Assembly: GCA_024114885.1 (NCBI GenBank)
Contig: CP099426.1
Coordinates: 1,798,001 to 1,862,000 of the forward strand
Length of the DNA: 64,000 nucleotides
Direction: 5' to 3'
Source: Septoria linicola
Taxonomy: Eukaryota > Ascomycota > Dothideomycetes > Mycosphaerellales > Mycosphaerellaceae
Part shown: positions 31,054 through 41,246 of the stretch, in pieces
How positions within the stretch are numbered: the stretch's first letter is position 1
How the letters are laid out: each line of letters begins with the position of its first letter
The notes under the pieces: generated by a model
The model's database searches: none
Told to the model about the DNA's origin: nothing
Seen by the model: only the letters and a program-made list of their open reading frames with translations
Program-made: the position numbers and the translations under genes

Positions 31054-32465
31054 ATGTGCAGTGGTGGTGGTGTTTCCAGTGGATTTTGGTTACAGTTACA
31101 GTTGGGGGCCGATATGTCAGCCAGCGAGTCGTGAAGTACCAGAGTGGGGCGTTCCAAAGCTCGTGCGGCTACTGCTGCAAGCTGCCTTGCTTTGCTTCTC
31201 TGTTGCTGCGGACCAAAGCAGAAGCTGTTTGGGTCCTTTCACTTGACCAGAGAAGATGAAAGTGTGCTTTTCTCACTCTCCAACGCCTGCCTCACAACAA
31301 CGTGTACGAAGGAGAAACAGCGAGCAGGGTACATGGACTAGTGTTGAGACTTGTGGATCTCAGAAACTCTGGCCACTTCTGACGCCCTCAGGCTGGACTC
31401 GCTCCCTCGGATCACCTTGCCCGCGCACACTGCCGATCTCAAAGCAACGTGGACTTCCTTCTGCTCTCCTGAAATCTTCTCCAACTGCTATGCTCGCACC
31501 TACAAATCCTCACCTTGCGACGCGGAATTGCACATACATCGCTGATCTAAGCAGCTCGTAGTGACGTCCGTTCTCCTGCTGCGCCTCGACATTGGTAATC
31601 CACAGAAGCAACGGCAGCACGCCTCGTTCATCCGGAACGGAGCGGGGAGATGCGCAATGCAACGGCAAGGATCACTTCAACTCAACTTCAGCACGACACC
31701 CCGATCTCTTGGTCGATTGTCGATGCTTCTTTTCTCCTGCCTCCTTTCTTGACTTGAAATCAGGCTGATACTGGGTCTCTCCTGCAACGTTCATTGTCGT
31801 TGCAAGCAGCAGCAACTCATCATAGAATAATTCATTTGCTAGGACTTGACAGGCTGAGCATACGCCGATTTCACCAAGACCGATAATTTCGCCTTTGCCA
31901 TTCGTATCGCCGTATCACTCGCATTCGCAAGCAAGTTGACACGCTTCAGCCTCTATTTCCGTCACTGCAAGACACGCTTCGTTCAAATTCTGACCCGCGA
32001 AACAAGCCTTCAGTACGGAGAAGGGCTCGTGGCAATGTTTGCACCTTGCACAAGATCGGGCTCTTCTACACATCAAGCTCGATTATATAAGCACTTGTTG
32101 ATGTGCATATCGTGAGTGCATGGCGATGCGCCCTCATACACAGAATGCGGCTTGTCATCACACTCATGCTATGAAAGATCATGGCTAAGACTTGAATCAA
32201 GCTGAAGATCTAGTTTCGAGATTTAAGTTGCTGACTGCTGACTTGCTCGCTGCTAAGTGATGTCCTCTGCGACATCACCGGAAACAGCTGTGTATCCGCG
32301 TGTACATGCGTCCATCTATCCAAGCCGACCCCAATTTGTGCCACCCCACGCTCCTTGAGGTGGCACGCCCGACCACGATGCCGCTCAGATTGCAGAACCA
32401 TCGTAAAATTCAACTAATGCAAAGGAGAAGCCAGTCAACTCCGCGTCGTCCTTTTGATGAGCTTG
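31054..32465. other. 1.4 kb upstream region of the kinase gene
   Basis: A long gene-free region with CT-rich runs and several short ATG frames. It probably carries the nrc-2 promoter and leader, as is common for fungal signalling genes, plus the 3' flank of the next gene (inference). Confidence 0.45.
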
Positions 32466-33556
32466 TCAAAGCAACCGCTTGGAACCTCCAGCATCCCGAT
32501 CGCCCAAGAGCACCCATAGGCCCCAAGCGATCAGCGACAGAACCACAATCGTCAAGACCACCCACTGCCACCAGCAACCGTAAGCGCAGCCATTCTCAAG
32601 GTCGCACTCGTCCTCGCTAGGCTGTGCATCTTTCTGATAGATCTCATTCTCGCGGATCTGACCCCCGCGTATGAGCCGGCCGTACTGCGCGCTGTGGCTC
32701 CCTCTCAGACTGTCGGCAATTTTGTATAGCGTGCCATAGTCTCTGTCTCCTGCACTGCCATTCCCTCCCAGCAGGCTTCGAGACTCCCCGTCCCCAAGAC
32801 TACGCCTTGAGCCCCTGGCGATCTCTTGCTGGGCCTCGACGTCCAACATCCACCGCGAGATCCGGCCTTCCGGCCTCATAGGTCTGAGATTTGACAGACG
32901 GCTCGCCAGTATTGGTCTGGGATTTTCGCGAAGTCGTGTGACTTGTGTCTTGATGAATAGTGCAAGACTCGAGGCCGCACTATCACTTGTTGATGAAGCA
33001 GAGGAAGCTGTAGATGGACTAGCTGCGCGTGCTGGTGGCGATATGCTGTCGCTTGGCAATGTCCAAGAGTATGATGGCGCAGGCACGTCCTCGTTGTCTT
33101 CTGTAGCTGTTGGGGCGGGAGCCGGAGACCGTCCTCTGTTCTCTGCGGCCATCTTGCCTAGAGTTCGGCTTTCCATCTTTCGAGCACTTCGACCCAGGAA
33201 TTCCGAATCGGCAGAAGTGGCCGGAGTGTTTGCTGCGTCTGGCGTGTTCAAGTGACTTGAACGCGATAATGTTGTTGCTGTAGAAGGAGAAGATGGCGAA
33301 GGCCGCGACAGCTTCTCTCGCAGCACAAAAGGCTGATGGTCAGCAGAAAGATCCATAGCTGAGAGCTGGTAAGCAGTGAATGCAGACGCTGAGTGGCCCA
33401 AAGGTCTCTATTCACCGCTGGGCGACGGTATTCTGGTTCATCGTCCTCAAATTTAAGCTTTCGACTAAGCCGACTCTTGTATGTGCGGATTTGCACCTGT
33501 CTTGCGAAGTGAATGCCAGATGTGATGATGCTCAAGGAGAATGCTGCATTCATCAA
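32466..33556 (-). CDS. Hypothetical protein with C-terminal membrane anchor
   Basis: The main frame (33365-32466) encodes a Ser/Pro/Ala-rich disordered region, a segment SLALFIKTQVTRLRENPRPILASRL, and near the C-terminus a single hydrophobic helix (WWQWVVLTIVVLSLIAWGLW) after a Cys pair, leaving a short tail. The topology is tail-anchor-like. An upstream exon is supported by a 50-nt intron (33366-33415) that joins a coding-looking stretch (SRKLKFEDDEPEYRRPA) in frame to the main exon, so I extend the gene to an ATG at 33556. If that is wrong, the start is the Met at 33354. No family is recognised. Confidence 0.6.
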
Positions 33557-34218
33557 GTTTGTTGAAAAGGCGAGTCGCTCTACACTTGGAAATCCCCATG
33601 TCAGCTGCTTCTACCGCCTATTTCTTGCTCGCGTGATAATATTGCTGCAATGCAGCTTAGCGAGTGATTGTACCACCCACGTGCACTGCCTGATCTGCTG
33701 CAGATGACCACTTGGCGGCGGATTTAGGAATGTCAGCTGTCAGTCTGCATACATCAGCTTCACATCTGTAAGTAGGAATTTCATGCTGGGCTACGATTGT
33801 GCCGAAAGGCGCCACCTCAGCCTGGCTCCTAGGCAATGTTTGACCAGGAGTATGCTCCGAAGCAATGATCAATTTGCCGCTGTATAGGCATGCAAGTCGA
33901 TGTGGATCCTACGCCAGCGCTGTCGCTGAAATGCGCCTCATGTTCGGGACACGATTCATCTCGTTCTCTGTGCGAGGCCGTGGCCTCGTCAGGAGCGGAC
34001 AACAAAGCCGTCGCACGCAAGGGAGCAAACGATATTGATAGCGTTTCTGCGAGCCTGTCGCAGATCAAGGCCAGTCAGCAGGACGGTGGTAGAAAGTGGT
34101 CCACATAAGAAGGGTTCGTGAGAATCGCCGCACAAGCCAAGGAAGCGGAACCACTTCCGGAGCAGCAACTTCTTCAACTTCTGTAGGTTCGTCAATCCCG
34201 ATCATCGCACACTCCGGC
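33557..34218. promoter_or_regulatory. Region between divergent genes (ELP4 promoter)
   Basis: No supported gene; contains short frames upstream of and in frame with ELP4 (ATG at 34096) that are probably leader. Confidence 0.45.
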
Positions 34219-35423
34219 ATGGCTTTCAGAAAGCGCAACGTAGCAGTTGGGCTACAGCCAGCAGCTGGCGCAGGCGATGTTATGCCAGTCAGCGGCCCTG
34301 GAGTCCGCCCATCGCCATTGACATCACATACAGTGACATCCACAGGCACTCCCTCGCTCGATGGTCTGCTCGGTGGACATGCTGGCCTGACGTCAGGCTC
34401 AAGTCTATTAGTAGAAGAGAGCGGGACGACCGACTTCGCAGGCGCGTTGTTGAGGTATTATGCCGCTGAAGGCATTTGTCAAGGCCACGTGCTGCATGTT
34501 GTAGGCATGGGCGAAGGCTGGGTGAGAGAGCTGCCTGGCGTGGCTGAAGAGAAGAAGAGCAGTAGCCGAAGTGCAAAGTCCACTGCAGATGAAGAGAAGA
34601 TGAAGATTGCCTGGCGATATGAGAAACTTGGTCAAGCAGGAGAAAGAGGTGCGTTGGATGCGCCTCCACAGGACAGACATGTAAGTGCTAGAGACTGACG
34701 GTAAGTACAGCTCTCCCTGATCGCACCGCTCCGGCAAGTTCAAGCAGCACAGCGCAGGCAAGTGCGCCATTTTGCCACACTTTCGACCTCACAAAGCGCA
34801 TTGTCATTCCTCCAGATGCAAAGGTCAATCACATCCCAATTACTCCCTCTTCAAGTCTTGATTCCATCATCCAAAACCTCTCACGAGTGCTAGCTTCGTC
34901 ACCTGCGAACAGCATACACAGACTGGTAGTGCCGTCGCTCCTGAGTCCGGCGCTTTACTCGCCTCTAGCAGGTCGACCGGAAAGCTTCATAAGCTTCTTT
35001 CGATCGCTTCGGACTCTCCTGCGCCAGCACACCAACAAGCTCACGGCCGTGATCAGCTTGCCACTGGAGCTGTACCCAAGAATCTCTGGAATTGTGCGAT
35101 GGGCTGAGATTTTAAGCGACGGGGTCTTCGAACTTACTCCTTTCCCGCATCTTATGGACGCGTCAAACAGTCTTGCAGAGAGTGGTGGGGCGCGAGAGAA
35201 AGACGAGCAGCCGCAAGGCCTTGTCCGCTTTCACAAGCTGCCAATCAACACTGAACGCGGCGAGGGAGGTGCCGGAGCTGGAAACAGCTTAGGCGAGGAT
35301 CTGGCTTTCACGGTCAGCCGAAGAAAGTTCGTCATCAAACCGTTTTCGCTACCGCCGATGGAGGGTGATCAGGAAGCACAGCGGGAAGCTGGGAAGGTGA
35401 CCGCAAAGGATATGCAGTTCTGA
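34219..35423 (+). CDS. ELP4: Elongator complex subunit Elp4
   Basis: Exons 34219-34648 and 34711-35423 give 380 residues. The chosen start reads MAFRKRNV, the usual fungal Elp4 N-terminus; an in-frame ATG 123 nt upstream adds residues without family support. The RecA-like fold is visible as GVRPSPLTS, TSTGTPSLDGLLGGHAGL, EESGTTDFAGALLRYYAAEG and GHVLHVVGMGEGWVRELPG, and later VRFHKLPI and AFTVSRRKFVIKPFSLPP. Elp4 forms the Elp4-5-6 ring that helps Elongator modify wobble uridines of tRNA (known). An acidic, Gly-rich linker interrupts the C-terminal half. Confidence 0.93.
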
Positions 35424-35878
35424 GCACGGCGCGGTCTGCTCAGATACGCAGGAACCCTCGCTGTACAAATGTCGTTGTGCGCGGCACGGAGAGCACGGCG
35501 TAACGATTTAGTGTCTGACCGAAGGTCGACAATCATCATTAGCAGTCAAGAGGGCCATTTTCATGGACTGCTCTTGCCAGTAAGCCGAGTGTGTCCTTTC
35601 GACTGGAGTGGGCAGGTTACACAGCTTGGAAGCCGAAGTGGCAGGATCGAGGACCGCGCGACAAGGGCACATCACGGTTCGACACTGCCAATCGTGTTAC
35701 TGTGAACCAAACATACGACTTCGTTGATCACCACTCCCACGCAGCAATCACACATCCATCTATACCAACCACACTTCGCCAGAATGAGAGTCGCGACACA
35801 AATAATCGACATGGCGCCTGGCAAAGACATTGATGCCGATCTCCGTCAGCGTATACAGGACCTAGCACCCGAGTCAAC
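35424..35878. other. Intergenic, 3' of ELP4
   Basis: No supported gene; a short frame near 35778-35878 may be a lost first exon of the next gene. Confidence 0.4.
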
Positions 35879-36244
35879 ATGACCCTCGAGCTTATCATCA
35901 TCGCCAGCCCCGGCGAAATTGAAATCAACCGCGAATATAAGCCCCCGGTGCAACTCCAAATCAATCGATTTACCCGAGAGACGTGCGCTTGGGAGTACTA
36001 TTGCAATTCCATCTTCAGCGGAGTTTCAGCATACGATCAGAAGCTATTCGCACGTTGGCTGCGCAACCTGCCGTCGAAGCATCGAGGCCTCGTGAGCCGC
36101 ATTGAAGTCACTCACACGGAGATCGAGCCGGATGATGTGCCCAATCGGCGGAAGACAGCAGCGCAGAAGCGCCTGGATCAGCTGCACAGAACGAGGCAGC
36201 AACTATACTCGCATGTATATACTCGCTTCGCGCAAAGACCATAA
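35879..36244 (+). CDS. Small 2EXR-like protein, probably N-truncated model
   Basis: 121 residues. LELIIIASPGEIEINREYKPP then LQINRFTRETCAWEYYCNSIF is the core seen in 2EXR/F-box-like ascomycete proteins, which normally begin with an LPxELRNxIYEL helix. That helix is missing from this frame; just upstream, in another frame, there is DLRQRIQDLAP, so a missing exon or a frameshift is likely. The C-terminal part is basic. Function unknown. Confidence 0.45.
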   Translation: MTLELIIIASPGEIEINREYKPPVQLQINRFTRETCAWEYYCNSIFSGVSAYDQKLFARWLRNLPSKHRGLVSRIEVTHTEIEPDDVPNRRKTAAQKRLDQLHRTRQQLYSHVYTRFAQRP

Positions 36245-36884
36245 ACATACTCCAGATGGGTCCGCATGAGGGCTGGTGATCAGGTGATTCAGGAGAGATC
36301 GGGCGGACTCGCCTCTGACTGGATCTATCTTCAGCTCTTGGCCTTGGGCATGTGAAGTTAAAGGCTTGCGTTACCGCTTGGTCGAGGTTCCAAGTTCAGA
36401 CTGGCTTTGTCGTTAGAGACACAGTTGCAGGTAAGGGAGTGAAGCAGCAGTGGCAGAATGACCACAGTATGTTTGCAGTAAGACAGATCGAGCGCACTTC
36501 GGCTATCGCGTGTCTAAGCTTGGATCGCGGCAAAGTGGCATTGTTTAGCGATTGAAAGACACTTGAGAGTGTTACTTTCCATGCAGACAATAGGATCAAG
36601 AGATTGCTTGATGGAGCTATAGAACGTCACACTAAGCTTCAGATTTCAGCGAGAATTCTCGCAACAGCCACTCGATGGCGCTGACGATCTACTGTGACCT
36701 TCTATCGAAGCCCGAAAATCACCGTCGAGTAAGGCTACGCCGCAAAAGCCGTGAGGACTTGGAAGCTGGTTTATTCGAAGACTTTCGTGGGAACCGCTTC
36801 TGTGCTTGTGGGCCTGCAGTCGCTCCGTGAGTCTACGCTTGTATGCTCCCATGACACTTACAACCCGGTCCAGCGGTCCTCTGC
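36245..36884. other. Intergenic between convergent genes
   Basis: No supported gene. Confidence 0.45.
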
Positions 36885-37256
36885 TCAGCCTCCCATACCC
36901 TCACGAGTCGTTCCTCCCTTCCCAGCCAGTGTCGAACCTCTCCCAGAATTATACGTCTGCAGCGGCACACCAGTCGAACTCTGTTTCTGCTTCATACGAG
37001 CTGCGATTCGGTCTCTTGATTCCGCAAGGCCAGGGATAAAGCTGATGTACATTTGTTTTCGCCGCGCGATGATGAATATTGCGCATAAAACTGCAAATCC
37101 TGTTGTGACGCCCAGGGCGATGGCGATGGATGTTGTGTTTGCCATTTGTTGTGCTGTGGATTCCAGGTTGCTGAGGAATTGTTGTGGATTAGACACTGAT
37201 TTTGAGTTCCAGTCAGGTGCATTTGTGAAGGTCTGCGGCTGAGGTCGTGTTACCAT
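36885..37256 (-). CDS. Small single-pass membrane protein, possibly one exon of a longer gene
   Basis: 123 residues: a polar N-terminal segment with N-glycosylation sequons (NTTS), one transmembrane helix (IAIALGVTTGFAVLCAIFIIARRK) immediately followed by a positive stop-transfer patch, and a basic tail. Topology suggests a type I or III membrane protein. The frame ends at a site that could also be a donor (GGTATGG at 36893), so a further exon is possible. Family not recognised. Confidence 0.42.
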   Translation of the reverse strand: MVTRPQPQTFTNAPDWNSKSVSNPQQFLSNLESTAQQMANTTSIAIALGVTTGFAVLCAIFIIARRKQMYISFIPGLAESRDRIAARMKQKQSSTGVPLQTYNSGRGSTLAGKGGTTREGMGG

Positions 37257-37412
37257 GTTGACGTGCGGGATTGCTTGGCTGTAGGATTTGAAACCTTGCG
37301 TCCGCGAAGCGCACCACGAACTCCTTGTGCGAGGAAGCACAGAGCATGCTGCAGGGGATTACGAGTGCTGTACGTCTGTTCTCTTAGATTTATGCTTGCG
37401 CATATCTGTTCT

Positions 37413-38933
37413 TCAAGGTCTCGAATCCTGCCATGGCCCCTTACCGTCCATGAAAACATCTTCAGCGACCTGACGATCGTTGCACACTTCCACCCATGGG
37501 AAGAAGTGCTCGTCTGCAGTCTTGACTCCAATCTTGTCGTACGGTCTGGCCCAAAAGCGCTGCTTGATACCAGTCTTTGGGTCGATGAGACTGACTGGAG
37601 GAGATGTCGCGATCAAAGCCTCAGAGTTGAACAACTCCCGTGCATGAGGGTGAAACCAGAGCTTCTCGTACGAAGTGGTCTTCAGACTCGGAGCCGCGCC
37701 TTTGCCCAGCTGGATGAGAGCGGGCACCTTCTCCTCGTGAACCAGCAGTGGGACTTCTGCCCATGATCTGTTCTCCAAGGTTTGGAAGACAGTCCAGTAC
37801 GGCGGGACGGATTTCGCGATATCTGCTGGAAGATTAGCCTTCACAGCCTTGTCGTCTCCATGTGTCGTCCAAGTTGGAATATCTCCTCTTCCTTCCTCGA
37901 GGTACCGTAGCTCGTCACTGTTATCAAGTGAAATTCCAAACTCGTCTTCATTATGGTGTGTCTCGTCTTCGGGTGCTGTTGATCCAGTCAGGGACTGTCG
38001 ATATGTTTCCTGTTTCTGGAGCAGGTCTCCGAGAATGCTGTGCTCATCGAACGTAATGTTATTACGCGCTAGCTCATTCGCCTGCTCGACTGCATGCTGA
38101 TAGATGGGTCTCAGGTACTTCACTTGTCCGATAGAGAAGTCGTGACTGAGTTGAAGCTGGGATCCATCGTCAAGCTGGAGAGGAAAGCAGCCCTTTTTGC
38201 TACCCGCGACTGATTCGCATACTTTGCTGCTTGCAAACAGAACTTTCGAGTCAATGCCGTGTGTGACGAGGGTTTCGTTGCCGAAAGTACGAAGTAGCTT
38301 CTGAGCGTGACTATTCTGACTATTCAGGTATCGCCGTAATAAGACATCAGGCCGCACTTGGAACCATGTGCTAGGGTTACCAATAATCAAGGCAGTGTCA
38401 TTTGCCTGTGGAATGCGTTCGAGAACCTCTAGAATGCTCTGCATCCTATTAAGAGCAGATTCACTTTCGAATTGTTCTCCTTCGGTCGCTGTTTTTGGTA
38501 TAGTGACATATGGCACAGGATAACCTAAGACCGTGCTGGTGAAGACGGTCCTGCATAGCTCGCTGTAGGTTGGCTGCGCAAAAGTGATAATGTGAAGATA
38601 GTGGTCTTCTACCAATGGCGGCAGAGCCCCAACTGCTCGGCGGTTCTTCAGCTTGGATGAGTAGGCAAGTGCAAATAACAGCAGCAGAGCTCCGAGCAGG
38701 GCAAACGCGATTGTGAGCTTGTGATTTATATTCCTGAGAACTGCTCGGCAGGTCGCTAGTGGCGTAGGTTGTGCTTTCTCCGACAAGAGACCTACTGCAT
38801 CCTCGTTATCCTGGCTGGAACGTGGCGTCGTCGAAAATAAGCCTTGTAGTCGTGTCCGGACAGTGTCGCGCATAGATCCCGGAGGTCCAAGGAGCTTCAT
38901 CGTGAGCTTCAGTGTGCTCACGAGTACGTCCAA
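37413..38933 (-). CDS. Type II membrane protein, glycosyltransferase-like
   Basis: 506 residues, single exon. A cytosolic N-terminus of ~70 residues is followed by one signal-anchor helix (LTIAFALLGALLLLFALAYS), then a luminal domain. The start of that domain, LHIITFAQPTYSELCRTVF, and the later ALIIGNPSTWFQVRPDVLLRRYL resemble a fungal group of Golgi proteins with a glycosyltransferase-like fold, where similar segments carry a D-x-x-D/WFQL-like site (family knowledge, from memory). Here the acidic residue before WFQ is replaced (NPSTWFQV), so catalysis is uncertain. Substrate unknown. Confidence 0.78.
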   Translation of the reverse strand: MDVLVSTLKLTMKLLGPPGSMRDTVRTRLQGLFSTTPRSSQDNEDAVGLLSEKAQPTPLATCRAVLRNINHKLTIAFALLGALLLLFALAYSSKLKNRRAVGALPPLVEDHYLHIITFAQPTYSELCRTVFTSTVLGYPVPYVTIPKTATEGEQFESESALNRMQSILEVLERIPQANDTALIIGNPSTWFQVRPDVLLRRYLNSQNSHAQKLLRTFGNETLVTHGIDSKVLFASSKVCESVAGSKKGCFPLQLDDGSQLQLSHDFSIGQVKYLRPIYQHAVEQANELARNNITFDEHSILGDLLQKQETYRQSLTGSTAPEDETHHNEDEFGISLDNSDELRYLEEGRGDIPTWTTHGDDKAVKANLPADIAKSVPPYWTVFQTLENRSWAEVPLLVHEEKVPALIQLGKGAAPSLKTTSYEKLWFHPHARELFNSEALIATSPPVSLIDPKTGIKQRFWARPYDKIGVKTADEHFFPWVEVCNDRQVAEDVFMDGKGPWQDSRP

Positions 38934-39198
38934 TTGTAGATGGCTGTATCTTGCTCAAATGAATGCGTGAGGTGCGCGACACAAGCACATGTCTCGGAGT
39001 AATTAGCGTTAGGTCGTCTAGGGTACGCGTCCTTGCTTCTGTAATATTGGTAAAGGCATCAACCTCTCCTTGCGTGCCCGACACAGTAACAAGGGCTCTG
39101 GACGACCACAAGGCTATACTTGCCCAGTGCGAATAGTGGCACAAGAAGACCCGCTATTGTGCCATGGAATAAGCGAGCACAAATTGACACGGTGGCTG

Positions 39199-39296
39199 CA
39201 TAATCAACGTCCTGGCTCGCTCAGCTGTCCAATGGTATGTCAACTGGATATGGAAAGGCTTTTGCTTCGGTTGCAGCTCATGTCTTGTTGTTGTTT
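39199..39296 (+). repeat. Diverged repeat, copy A
   Basis: About 98 bp similar by eye (roughly 70 percent) to 40106-40212. Shared landmarks are CATAAT, GCTCGCTCAG, ATGTC, CTTGCTTCG and GCAGCTCAT. Both copies begin a short frame with a hydrophobic N-terminal helix. Confidence 0.45.
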
Positions 39297-39755
39297 CTGC
39301 AACTGTATACAATCTTAAGCCGTGCTTGTAGACCCGCGGTGTTTGCTACGATGACGCGTCGGTCAAGCTGCACGACTGCCGGCTGTATGCAGACGAAGCT
39401 CATACTGTTCACAATCACGCCTTGCTGGAGGAGAACTTGAAGAACGTCTCATTCATGATGTTCAGATGGAGATTGCATTCAAGCAGGACAAGATGTCCCG
39501 AGACGCGAGAGTTCCGCGGTAGCGCGAAACCTTGGTGCTCATCCACTACTAGAAGACCTTGTGCTCGACTTTGCTATTCAACGGCGATATTGACACTGGC
39601 CAGGACATCGCCTTGAAGATAGGCCATCAACGACGACGGCTCCCCCAGGTGACTTCCGCACACTGTACAGCATACGGCCAGGTGGTAGCAGCACCATGGT
39701 CACGCCGGTTGACATGCCCGAGGAGTTCATTGAGATGACACCTATACAGTCTTAA
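39237..39755 (+). pseudogene. Possible decayed gene with signal/anchor-like N-terminus
   Basis: Coding-looking pieces lie in shifting frames. First comes MSTGYGKAFASVAAHVLLLF, then LHDCRLYADEAHTVHNHALL. After that LLEDLVLDFAIQRRY is followed by an in-frame TGA, and the last piece is GDFRTLYSIRP to DMPEEFIEMTPIQS, ending at 39755. No splice arrangement I tried links them all. No family is recognised, so this may be a dead gene or chance. Confidence 0.3.
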
Positions 39756-40105
39756 TGGCCACCACAGAGACACTTACTTTTATGCTATGATTTAGGTAAT
39801 CTAGGCAGTTTATCACATGCAACCTCGCACATCAGCCGGTCGCTCGCGTACGATCATGTCAAGTCTGGCTGGCTTGGCCAGGAGAACATCTTACTCATGC
39901 TCCACAGTACCATGTGGTAGAGCTCTGATTTAACCCCTCAAACCCAATCATGGCTAGGAACTTGCTGTGTCGAAGTCGTATCACACCATCGAGGCAGGCG
40001 GCTTTTCCGCGCAGCATGTGATCTGGCTGTTGGGGTACGCGTCTTGGCATTCACAGATTTGGTCTGCATACTGGGATGAACGAAAGCGAATTGATAGTAT
40101 GACCA

Positions 40106-40212
40106 CATAATACGTGTCCCTGCTCGCTCAGTCATCAATTCCCGATGACATGTCGGCCATAGATGCAAGGACTCTTGCTTCGATCGCAGCTCATACATTG
40201 GTTCTCCTGCGG
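40106..40212 (+). repeat. Diverged repeat, copy B
   Basis: Partner of copy A at 39199-39296. Its frame reads MSAIDARTLASIAAHTLVLL, parallel to the copy A peptide. Confidence 0.45.
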
Positions 40213-41246
40213 ATCTGCGCACTTCTCAACGGCTGTCTCGCATGCCTGCAGCTGTGCACAGACAGCTGTCGCCCTCCTCACTTATTCGCCTTACTCGAGG
40301 CTGGATTGATAGAGTACTCATCGATGTCCTGCTGACGGAGCATGCACGCGAGTAAGCAGGAAGAAGTGGTCCCGAGAGCTTGGCACGCGAGTGTCTCTAT
40401 ACAGGCCGAAGATTTAAGCATACACATTTACGGTTGAAGCAAGCCAGCATACACGGTTGGCCGGCCGATCGCCCTTGATCTGTGAGCATCTTTAAGGCTG
40501 AGACAACTGGTGTTGCACGAGGCTCTCTCCGTTGAACGAGAAATCTGCTGGCCTGTCTCTACGCCGATCTCGAGAGCGGGATAGTGTCACCCTCGCCGAA
40601 GTCTCTACCCATACACACTCAGTATGACCTTGCCTGGTCGCCAGCTTTAGCATGGACAATGCGTGCTCTACTTGTGCCCAGACCTTTGCTCAAGATATGC
40701 TTTGAGCCTAGCAGCGACAGGAAGCTGGACTGAGGCCAGCATTCCCAGTGTCCTAGAAGATTATCAGCACATATCGCGGATCTCCAACCACAGTTCCGTC
40801 TGTTGCAGCTTCCGTGCTAGAGACGATCACGCCGATGACAGCATGGACCCAACAGAAGTCTCTCGAAAGCTCTGGCGATACAATCTCGTCAAGTCAAGCG
40901 TGGTCTGCTAGATTGTCTGCTTCGCTCTTTGTATCCGATAGAGTCTGGCCACACGCCCAAGCGATGTCAGCGAGCTGCACAGACACCATGATCCATGCAT
41001 CCAGAATCGTCACAGCATGCAGAAGGCGGTATCGTAGTTGAAGAGGCAATGCCTGATGGTAACAGCCAACCTTCTGCACCACAAGCTCCCTGGATTCGAC
41101 TTGCAAAATTGGGCTTTGGACTTTTTATCGATTCTCCCTCTTCTTTGCAATACCTCGTCAGGTCTCATTGACGTTCGACTTCATGTTTCCTGAATTGTCG
41201 TAGCTGAAGCTGGAGTTGTCTCAGTGCTTCGGGACAATGAACCAAG

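Larger units (their letters stand above)
38934..41246. other. Gene-poor 2.3 kb region with decayed sequence
   Basis: No intact gene. It contains a diverged repeat pair and a possible dead gene, listed separately. A frame at 40663-40911 (82 codons) has no recognisable domain. Confidence 0.5.
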
